From positions 186,001-250,000 of the forward strand of contig DBUB01000010.1 in assembly GCA_002307725.1 (NCBI GenBank): 64,000 nt of DNA, read 5' to 3'. The notes under the pieces were generated by a model. The model had not been told where the DNA came from and did no database searches. It saw only the letters and a program-made list of their open reading frames with translations. A program made the translations under genes and the position numbers. Below, piece by piece: positions 23,655 to 30,695 of the stretch (the first letter of the stretch is position 1; each line of letters begins with the position of its first letter). The DNA is from Alphaproteobacteria bacterium UBA1301 (GTDB lineage Bacteria; Pseudomonadota; Alphaproteobacteria; Micropepsales; Micropepsaceae).

Positions 23655-24955
23655 TGGCTGGCAGCGACACTATTCTGGAACGTCTGCTCAAGCTGCATCC
23701 CAAGAAGATCGACCTTGTGCTCGACCGCATCCAGCGGCTGCTGGCGCAACTTGGCCATCCCGAAAGGCGTCTGCCGCCGGTAATCCATGTCGCCGGCACC
23801 AACGGCAAAGGCTCAACCTGCGCCTTCGCGCGCGCCATGCTGGAAGCTGAGGGGCTGAAAGTTCACGTCTATTCCTCGCCGCATCTGGTGCGCTTTCACG
23901 AGCGCATCCGTCTCGCCGGTGCGATCGTCAGCGAAAGCGAACTCGCCGCGCTGCTGGAGGAATGTGAAACCGTCAACGACGGTGCGCCGATCACCTTTTT
24001 CGAAATCACCACCGCCGCTGCGATCCTCGGCTTTGCCCGCCACAAGGCCGATGCGCTGGTGCTGGAAGTGGGTCTCGGCGGCAAATATGACGCCACCAAC
24101 GTTATCGAACATCCGCGCGTCGCCGTGATCACGCCGATAGGTCTCGATCATGCTGAGTTCCTCGGCACCGATATCGCCGGCATCGCGGCCGAGAAGGCGG
24201 GCATCATCAAACGCGGATCGCCGGTGATCGTCGGCCCGCAGGAAGACATTCCGCGCGAGGTGATCGTCAGCCGCGCCGATGCGCTCGGGGCGCCAGTGCT
24301 CGCGTTCGGGCAGGATTTTTCTGCCCATCAGGAACATGGCCGCATGGTCTATCAGGACCTCAATGGTTTGCTCGACTTACCATTGCCGCGCCTGGTTGGC
24401 CGCCATCAGATCGAGAATGCCGCCACCGCCATCGCGGCGCTACGCCAGTCCAATTGGGTGAGCGATGCGGCGATCGAAAAAGGCCTGCGCACCGTCGAAT
24501 GGCCGGCGCGGATGCAACGTCTCACCTACGGGCCCTTGATCGACATCGCGCCCAAAGGGGCCGAGGTGTGGCTTGACGGCGGCCATAATCCGCACGGTGC
24601 CGCCGCCGTGGCGCGCGCCATGGCCGATCTCGAAGAGCGCGCTGAGAAGCCGCTCTATCTGATCAGCGGCATGCTGGCGAACAAGGATTCGGTCGGCTTC
24701 TTCTCGGCGTTCCGAGGTCTGGCGCGCTATGTCGTTACCGTCGCCATTCCGGGCGAGGAGAACACGCTCGGTCCCGGCGCGCTGTACGATCGCGCCCGCT
24801 GCGCCGGTCTGGAAGCTTCGCCAGGCGAAAGCGTCGAAGACGCCATGCTGCAAGTCGCCGCGATGGCCCGCATGGACGACGAAGACGATCCGCCGCGCAT
24901 TCTCATTTGCGGCTCGCTGTATCTGGCGGGCCATATCCTGGCGGAGAACGGGTGA
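23651..24955 (+). CDS. folC: Bifunctional dihydrofolate/folylpolyglutamate synthase
   Basis: A 434-residue Mur-ligase-like ATP enzyme that adds glutamate to (dihydro)folates. P-loop VIHVAGTNGKGSTCAFA, HLVRFHERIRL, EVGLGGKYDATNVI, the metal-binding GLDHAEFLGTDIAGIAAEKA and WLDGGHNPHGAAAVARAMA. The start overlaps the accD stop. Last gene of the rightward block; a family B element follows. Confidence 0.96.
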   Translation: MMAGSDTILERLLKLHPKKIDLVLDRIQRLLAQLGHPERRLPPVIHVAGTNGKGSTCAFARAMLEAEGLKVHVYSSPHLVRFHERIRLAGAIVSESELAALLEECETVNDGAPITFFEITTAAAILGFARHKADALVLEVGLGGKYDATNVIEHPRVAVITPIGLDHAEFLGTDIAGIAAEKAGIIKRGSPVIVGPQEDIPREVIVSRADALGAPVLAFGQDFSAHQEHGRMVYQDLNGLLDLPLPRLVGRHQIENAATAIAALRQSNWVSDAAIEKGLRTVEWPARMQRLTYGPLIDIAPKGAEVWLDGGHNPHGAAAVARAMADLEERAEKPLYLISGMLANKDSVGFFSAFRGLARYVVTVAIPGEENTLGPGALYDRARCAGLEASPGESVEDAMLQVAAMARMDDEDDPPRILICGSLYLAGHILAENG

Positions 24956-24987
24956 CGTGCTTCAAGCGGGAACTACTTCACCCCAGC

Positions 24988-25185
24988 CTGTCATCCCCGG
25001 CCGACCCGGCGTAGCCGAAGGCGAAGCCTGGGAGGGGAAGGGGACCCAGGTACTCACAGCAAGACGATATTGACGATCGAGCACGAACTGCACACTGGTT
25101 TTGCCGTGGTGCATGTGTTCGCACCTGGGTCCCCTTCCCCTCGCTCCGCTCACTTGCGTTCGCGGTTCTCGGCCGGGGATGACAG
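24988..25185. mobile_element. MITE-like element with nested inverted repeats, family B copy 2
   Basis: A 198-bp segment with outer ends CTGTCATCCCCGG (24988-25000) and CCGGGGATGACAG (25173-25185), and an inner palindrome AGGGGAAGGGGACCCAGGT / ACCTGGGTCCCCTTCCCCT. Non-coding. Same plan as the element at 19652-19807 but a longer inner stem. Located between folC and the convergent beta-helix gene. Confidence 0.62.
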
Positions 25186-25222
25186 CTGCATTTGTATTGG
25201 ATAAATACGATTCTAACCAGCT

Positions 25223-25783
25223 CTATTCCTTATTGATGGCGCCGCCGCCGTGGGTCTGAACCGCAACATGCGCCGGATTGCCGGCATAGGTGATGTTACC
25301 GCCGCCGTGCGCCTCAGCAGTGATGGCCGCGAGCGCCTTCACCCGGATCGCGCCGCCGCCATGGGCCTCGGCATTGACGGTCTCAGCCGGAATGGCACGG
25401 GTGTCGATGGCGCCGCCGCCATGGGCCTGAATGCTGAGGGCGGACTGTTTGGGAAAATCGCCGGTGGCGTCCACCGCGCCGCCGCCGTGGGCCTCGATCG
25501 CTTCGATCTTGGGCGACACGATTTCGACCTCGAATTCCTTCACGTTCCAGCACCAGTTCTTGCACGGGCTAATGTCGAGGGTGTTGCCGCTCATGTGCAG
25601 GTTGGCCTTGCTGAGATCGCCTTTGATGACGGTAACGCGCTGCACAGCGCCATGGCGCAGGGCCACATGGGCGCCGCCATGCACGGCGATGCCGGTGAAG
25701 GCCGGGAAGTTCAAATTGGTTCCGGCGAAGGCAGAGCCGGTGAGCATCAAGGCGGCGGCAGCAGCAGTAACGAGACGGATCAT
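25223..25783 (-). CDS. Secreted DUF2807 (GIN-domain) beta-helix protein with His-Gly repeat ladder
   Basis: A 186-residue protein with a clear signal peptide (MIRLVTAAAAALMLTGSAFA, cleaved after residue 20). The rest resembles DUF2807, a right-handed beta-helix with a rung about every 20 residues. The rungs carry a repeated HGGG motif at His99, His121, His141, His159 and His178, with HGGA at His35; spacing is 18-22 residues. One CKNWC pair is near residue 74. Regularly stacked His on one helix face is not usual for the family and could bind metal. Exported; exact role unknown. Confidence 0.75.
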   Translation of the reverse strand: MIRLVTAAAAALMLTGSAFAGTNLNFPAFTGIAVHGGAHVALRHGAVQRVTVIKGDLSKANLHMSGNTLDISPCKNWCWNVKEFEVEIVSPKIEAIEAHGGGAVDATGDFPKQSALSIQAHGGGAIDTRAIPAETVNAEAHGGGAIRVKALAAITAEAHGGGNITYAGNPAHVAVQTHGGGAINKE

Positions 25784-25795
25784 GGCAGTCTCCTG

Positions 25796-25844
25796 GAGCG
25801 CTTTCAGGAAAAGTGGAGTCCGGTTTTCCGTCCGAAAGCGCGAT
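25796..25844. repeat. Dispersed palindromic repeat, family A copy 3
   Basis: GCGCTTTCAGGAAAAGTGG, then GGTTTTCCGTCCGAAAGCGC. Only about 13 bp upstream of the DUF2807 gene's start codon, so it is part of that gene's leader or promoter. Confidence 0.8.
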
Positions 25845-26283
25845 ATTAAAAGAATCCGGAACCTGCTTCGAATATGGGGCCTGCCGCGCCGCTCCGCACT
25901 AGTTTGTGGCCATGGTGATTTCGGAAGCAGGGCATGAGGCGAAGGCAGTCCTCGCCGCTACGCTTGCAGTTGCTCCTTCGAAGCAAGAAAGGAAAAAGTT
26001 CTACAAATTGGGAAAACTAACCTTTTAGTTGTGCGCGTCGGCACCCACGTCTCCATGGAAGACTGTACCAAAAGGAGACACATGCCCGCATCCGACCCGA
26101 TCGCCGGTGCGCACACCGCCGCGATGCGGGCGCTGCGGCGCGCGTGCCGGGCGCAGATTTTGCGGTTGAAATTTGCGGTCGCTTACGCCCAGGCCGGGTT
26201 GGCGGATGTGTCGCACCGTCACGTTCCCGTCGCCCGAAACGAGGAGGATGCTGTTGCCCACAAAAAGGGCAATGGGGGTAACC
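25845..26283. other. Intergenic region upstream of the DUF805 gene; possible operator and unexplained ribosome binding site
   Basis: AACTAA-CCTT-TTAGTT (26015-26030) is a perfect inverted repeat in a locally AT-rich stretch. AAAGGAGA at 26071-26078 is a strong ribosome binding site for an ATG at 26082. That frame (MPASDPIAGAHTAAMRALRR) stays open out of phase through the DUF805 gene, so it is either a spurious frame or the start of a degraded gene. No family recognised. Confidence 0.35.
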
Positions 26284-26895
26284 ATGAGTACACGACTATA
26301 CCTGTTCGGGTTTTCGGGCCGGATCAATCGCGCGAAGATCTGGTTGTTTATTTTAATCGCCATCGCGACGGCGATTGTCGCGGTGGTGATCGCGGCCTTC
26401 GGCTTCGACTGGACGGCGACGCTGACGTCGCTCCACGCCCAGGCGGGGCACGTCATCGACTACAGCAAGGTGGTCAAGCCGGGCTGCAAGGGCACGATCT
26501 CGCTGGCGGCGTTCGGTGCCCTTGGACTGATCGTTCTCGCTTACATCTGGGCCGCGCTGGCGATCTACGCGAAGCGCTTGCACGACCGCGGCAAGAGCGC
26601 TTGGTGGCTACTTGCCTACGTCGCGCTGCCGATCGTGCTGCAGGGCGTGAGCTGTCATTCGTTGACCGGTCCTTATGCCCACTCGGGCCCGAATCCGGTG
26701 CTGCACAATCTGACCTTGCCGGGCCAGATCGCCTATTGGGCCGGCCTCGCGATCAGCATTTGGGTCTTCATCGACCTCTACTGCTTGAAGGGCTCCAAAG
26801 GCGCCAACCGCTTCGGTCCCGATCCGCTCGAGCCAAACTGGTGCGATCCGGAAAAGCCGGTGAAAGGCTGTGTTCCGAAGCCGATGAAGCCGTAA
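26284..26895 (+). CDS. DUF805 family inner-membrane protein
   Basis: A 203-residue protein starting MSTRLYLFGFSGRINRAKIW, with the DUF805 signature AIYAKRLHDRGKSAWWLLAY near residue 95. About four membrane spans (WLFILIAIATAIVAVVIAAF; LGLIVLAYIWAALAIY; LLAYVALPIVL; AYWAGLAISIWVFIDLYCLK). The central periplasmic-looking loop and C-terminus have extra Cys. DUF805 proteins are of unknown function. The start at 26284 has a GGGGGT upstream; an ATG four codons earlier is also possible. Confidence 0.82.
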   Translation: MSTRLYLFGFSGRINRAKIWLFILIAIATAIVAVVIAAFGFDWTATLTSLHAQAGHVIDYSKVVKPGCKGTISLAAFGALGLIVLAYIWAALAIYAKRLHDRGKSAWWLLAYVALPIVLQGVSCHSLTGPYAHSGPNPVLHNLTLPGQIAYWAGLAISIWVFIDLYCLKGSKGANRFGPDPLEPNWCDPEKPVKGCVPKPMKP

Positions 26896-26905
26896 GGGTA
26901 AAACA

Positions 26906-26954
26906 CGAGCGCGACCGGAAAAGTGTGAAGCGGTTTTCCGATAAGTCGCGCGAC
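26906..26954. repeat. Dispersed palindromic repeat, family A variant
   Basis: GAGCGCGACCGGAAAAGTG..GAAGCGGTTTTCCG..TCGCGCGAC, the same variant as at 7734-7772. Lies between the convergent DUF805 and trxA genes and may serve as terminator for both. Confidence 0.7.
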
Positions 26955-26969
26955 CAAAAAATCAGGGAG

Positions 26970-27293
26970 TCAGATCGAGCTTTCGATCCACTCCTTGATC
27001 TTCGACTTGGGCAGGGCGCCGACTTTGGTGGCGGCGACCTGTCCTTGCGCGAAGATCATCATGGTCGGGATGCCGCGGACGCCGTATTTCTGCGGCGTGG
27101 TGGGGTTTTCGTCGATGTTGATCTTGGCAAAGGTGACTTTGTCGCCGAGTTCCGCCGCCAGCTCATCAAGGGCTGGCGCGATCATGCGGCAAGGGCCGCA
27201 CCATTCGGCCCAGAAGTCGACCAGAACCGGCTTCTTGGCGCCCAGCACATCGGCCTGGAAAGACGAGTCAGTGACTTTAATCGGCGAAGACAT
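26970..27293 (-). CDS. trxA: Thioredoxin
   Basis: A 107-residue thioredoxin with the [13 protein letters not shown] active site (Cys32, Cys35), [14 protein letters not shown] and the cis-Pro [12 protein letters not shown]. It reduces disulfides in the cytoplasm. The ATG at 27293 starts [17 protein letters not shown]; an in-frame TTG lies two codons upstream. Downstream of addA on the same strand, a conserved alphaproteobacterial arrangement. Confidence 0.96.
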   Translation of the reverse strand: MSSPIKVTDSSFQADVLGAKKPVLVDFWAEWCGPCRMIAPALDELAAELGDKVTFAKINIDENPTTPQKYGVRGIPTMMIFAQGQVAATKVGALPKSKIKEWIESSI

Positions 27294-27323
27294 ACGCAAA
27301 CCCTCGAAGGCGACCCGCTATAT

Positions 27324-30300
27324 CTAGGTTTGCCCCCCCTCGGGGTCAAGGCGCGAACGGATGCGCCTTGTTTCGGCTTCAAGAAGTTCATCGGTGAGCG
27401 GCAGTAGCACGGGCCCTTCCGTCCAGACCAGGGCGCAAGCGATTCGCCTTCCCGGGAAAATCCGCTGCGTCGCGGCGCGATAAAGCGCCATTTGGGTTGC
27501 ATAAAGACGCGGCACGTCGGTTTCCCGGGCAACCGGCTTGCCGGTCTTGAAATCCACGATGAGAACATGGTCATCGCCCACCGCAAGGCGGTCGACGCGG
27601 CCGTGCACCCGCGCACCGAGGCCCAGTTCGGGCAAATCTGCCACAAGGGAAACTTCCGCCCGGCTACCGGATGCGAACGCCGCGGCAAAGGCCGGATCGC
27701 CCAGCACCCGCAAGGTTTCCAACGTCAACCGCTCGGCTTCTTCGGGCGCCACCTGACGGGCGGCGAGGAAGCGCAGCGCGACCCGCTCCCGTTCACGGAC
27801 GGCGATGTCGGGCAGGCGCGCCAGCAGGGCGTGCACCAGAAGCCCGCGCCGTTTCGGGGTTTCGCTGGCAAGCGGCGAGCGCTTGGCCGGTTCGTCCATG
27901 CCAGCCGCATCGGAAGGTCGGATCAGCCAGGGGGCTGGGCGCTCCGGTTGTGCTGGTGCCGTCGCCCAGGCCGGACGGATGACGCGTTCCGCCGCCGCTT
28001 CCGGCTCGGCTGTGCTTTTGGCAAAGGCCGCGTCGCCGAAAATGCGGGCGCCGTCTTCGCGCGGGCTTCCCAGTGCTTCGGCGGCGCGTTCGGCCAGGCT
28101 GTGCCACGAGCCCGGCCGGGTGCCGCGGCTGTTTTCGAAGCCGCAGATGACGAGGCGTTCTTTGGCTCTTGTCAGTGCCACATACAAAAGCCGCCGGTAT
28201 TCCTGCAGCACCGCCGCGTTGGCATTGGCGCGGGCGGTACGCACCGGCGCCGGCGCGATTTTGTCGGCGACCGGAAACAGAACGCCTTCGTCCGTGTACA
28301 GAAGTTGTCCGTTGGCGGTGGCGTCGTTGGGCAGGCGGGTGGTGTCGGGCAGGATCACGATGTCGGCTTCCAGGCCCTTGGCGCCGTGCACCGTCATCAC
28401 CCGCACTTCGTTACGGCCGCGCTCCATGTCGCGTTTGACCTCGGCGCCGCCGCGCGCCACCCAGGCCAAAAAACCTTCCAGAGACGGCGTGTTGGCCGCC
28501 TCGTATTGCAGCGCCAGCGCCAGGAATTCGTCAATCGCATCGCCCGCTTCGGCGCCGAGCCGCTGCAGCAGTTTCTTGCGCCCCGCCGTCAACGCTTGGG
28601 CAAAATATTCGAACGGCGGCGCCAGATCGGCGCGGCGGCGCGCATCCGACAGTAGAGCAAACGCTTGCGGGAATTCTTCCCGGCGCGCCGACAATTCGTC
28701 CCATAGCGATCCGCTGCGTGGCTGGGCGAGATCGTACAATTGCTGTTCGGAAAGGCCGATCAGCGGCGAGCGCAGCAAGGCGGCGAGGTTGAGGTCGTCT
28801 TCCGGGAGCAACGCAAAACGGCCCAGCGCGATCAAATCCATCACCGCGATTTGTTCGGTCAGAACGATGCGGTCGGCACCGGCCACCGGTACGCCGCGTT
28901 CTTTCAGCCTACGGATGATTTCGCTGCCGAACGGTTCCCGCCGTGGCAGCAGGATCATGATATCGCCGGGCTGGATTGGCTTGTCGTGGCCGGGCAGGGC
29001 GGCGTGCGTCGTCAACCAGCCTTTGATGCGGTCGGCAATCTGGCTGGCCAGCCGGACCACCGGGCTCGACTCCTTCGCCATGTCGACCGGCCGCAGGTCC
29101 CACGGGTCTTGCGCCGGGGCATCGTCCGGCGTCAGTGGCGGCCAGAACTCGACGCAACCTTTCAGGTTCTTCTTGAGCGCGTTGTGCAATACCGGCGCGC
29201 CCGACGAGGTCAATCCGTCGCGTGCCGCGTCATCGGCAAAGGTGGCATCGACAAACGCCAGCACCTCCGGCGCCGAGCGCCAGGAATTCTGCAGCGGCTG
29301 GTACAGAAATTCGCGCTGTCCCTGTTTGGCGCGCTCGGCGAAAAAATCACGCCGCACGGCGAATTGTTTGGGGTCGGCACCTTGGAAGCTGAAGATCGAT
29401 TGCTTCTCGTCACCGACCGCAAACAGCGTGCGTTCCACCCGCGCCGCGCCTTCGCCGGCAAAGAATTCTTCGGTCAGCTTCTGGATAATGTCCCATTGCA
29501 AGCCGCTGGTGTCTTGCGCCTCGTCGATCAAAACATGGTCGATGCCTTCGTCCAGTTTGTACAGCACCCAGGCGGCGCCATGCGCATGCAGCAAGCGATG
29601 CACACTGACGATCAGATCGTCATAGTCAAGCATATTGCGGGCGCGCTTCTCGGCGGCGTAAACGTCGCGTACCGCCGCGATCACCGTCAGCGCCGCTTCC
29701 GCCAGCGCCGCCGCATCAATGGCATTGAGCCGGTCCTTGGCGGCTATCGCCCGCTCACCCAGCACCGCCAGCCATTCGCCGAGGTCCGGCCGAGCGGTAA
29801 GCAGCTTCTTGGTGGCGAGCACTTTGCGCAAGGCGCCGTCGGCGGTCAGCAGCACGCCGCAAAGGCGTTGGAACTGCGGTTCGTCCGCCAATTCCTTCGC
29901 CGCCGCCAGTGCCGCGCCGCGCTCTTGATCGGTCTTGGTGCCCGTCGCCAGCCAGCCGATGGCCGCCGTCAGCGTCGCGTTCTCCGCATGCAGCGCCGCG
30001 CCGAACTCGGCCGCAACCTTATCTCTGCTGTCATCGGGCTTGGCACCGTGGGCCCGCTTCAAGATGGCCGACCAATCGTTCTCCGGCCCGCCTGCCGTGG
30101 TGAAAAACGCATCGAGCCGGCCGCGATCCGCACCCAAAGCGCAGCTCAGAAGCTGATCGAGCTTCAAATCGCTGACATGGGTGACGAGATGCGCAACCGC
30201 CGCTTGCAGCGGGATGTCGCTGGTTCCGGCGCGTTCGAACACCCGCGCTCGCGCTGCCGCCATCAGATCGGCTGCCGAACGGTCGTCGATCACGTTGAAC

Positions 30301-30695
30301 GCAGCGGGCACCCCGGCTTCAAGCGGAAAGCGCGTCAGCACATATTGGCAGAAGGCATGAATGGTCTGGATCTTCAGCCCGCCCGGCGTCTCCAGCGCTT
30401 TGGCGAACAGCCGCCGCGCTTCGCGCAAATTCTCTTTTCCGCCGGAATCGGCACCGACCGCCGCGATCTTTTCGGCCAGCGCGCTGTCCGACAGCATCGA
30501 CCACTCGCCCAGTTGCGCGAACAGCCGCCCCGCCATCTCGGCCGCCGCCGCTTTGGTGTAGGTCAGGCACAAAATGCGTTCCGGCCGCGCGCCCGCCAGC
30601 AACAGCCGCGTCACGCGATTGGCGAGCGTATGGGTCTTGCCCGCACCGGCATTGGCGGCGACCCAAGCGGAGAGATGCGGATCGGAAGCGTTCAT
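27324..30695 (-). CDS. addA: Double-strand break repair helicase-nuclease AddA
   Basis: A 1123-residue UvrD-like helicase with a C-terminal RecB-type nuclease. Walker A is ANAGAGKTHTLANR (from residue 14); Walker B is LIDEAQDTSGLQW; motif V-like VMTVHGAKGLEADIVIL; nuclease motif HVLIVDFKTGKPV near the C-terminus. With AddB it resects broken ends for RecA loading. The ATG at 30695 overlaps the addB stop (ATGA), so the two are coupled. Confidence 0.96.
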   Translation of the reverse strand: MNASDPHLSAWVAANAGAGKTHTLANRVTRLLLAGARPERILCLTYTKAAAAEMAGRLFAQLGEWSMLSDSALAEKIAAVGADSGGKENLREARRLFAKALETPGGLKIQTIHAFCQYVLTRFPLEAGVPAAFNVIDDRSAADLMAAARARVFERAGTSDIPLQAAVAHLVTHVSDLKLDQLLSCALGADRGRLDAFFTTAGGPENDWSAILKRAHGAKPDDSRDKVAAEFGAALHAENATLTAAIGWLATGTKTDQERGAALAAAKELADEPQFQRLCGVLLTADGALRKVLATKKLLTARPDLGEWLAVLGERAIAAKDRLNAIDAAALAEAALTVIAAVRDVYAAEKRARNMLDYDDLIVSVHRLLHAHGAAWVLYKLDEGIDHVLIDEAQDTSGLQWDIIQKLTEEFFAGEGAARVERTLFAVGDEKQSIFSFQGADPKQFAVRRDFFAERAKQGQREFLYQPLQNSWRSAPEVLAFVDATFADDAARDGLTSSGAPVLHNALKKNLKGCVEFWPPLTPDDAPAQDPWDLRPVDMAKESSPVVRLASQIADRIKGWLTTHAALPGHDKPIQPGDIMILLPRREPFGSEIIRRLKERGVPVAGADRIVLTEQIAVMDLIALGRFALLPEDDLNLAALLRSPLIGLSEQQLYDLAQPRSGSLWDELSARREEFPQAFALLSDARRRADLAPPFEYFAQALTAGRKKLLQRLGAEAGDAIDEFLALALQYEAANTPSLEGFLAWVARGGAEVKRDMERGRNEVRVMTVHGAKGLEADIVILPDTTRLPNDATANGQLLYTDEGVLFPVADKIAPAPVRTARANANAAVLQEYRRLLYVALTRAKERLVICGFENSRGTRPGSWHSLAERAAEALGSPREDGARIFGDAAFAKSTAEPEAAAERVIRPAWATAPAQPERPAPWLIRPSDAAGMDEPAKRSPLASETPKRRGLLVHALLARLPDIAVRERERVALRFLAARQVAPEEAERLTLETLRVLGDPAFAAAFASGSRAEVSLVADLPELGLGARVHGRVDRLAVGDDHVLIVDFKTGKPVARETDVPRLYATQMALYRAATQRIFPGRRIACALVWTEGPVLLPLTDELLEAETRRIRSRLDPEGGQT

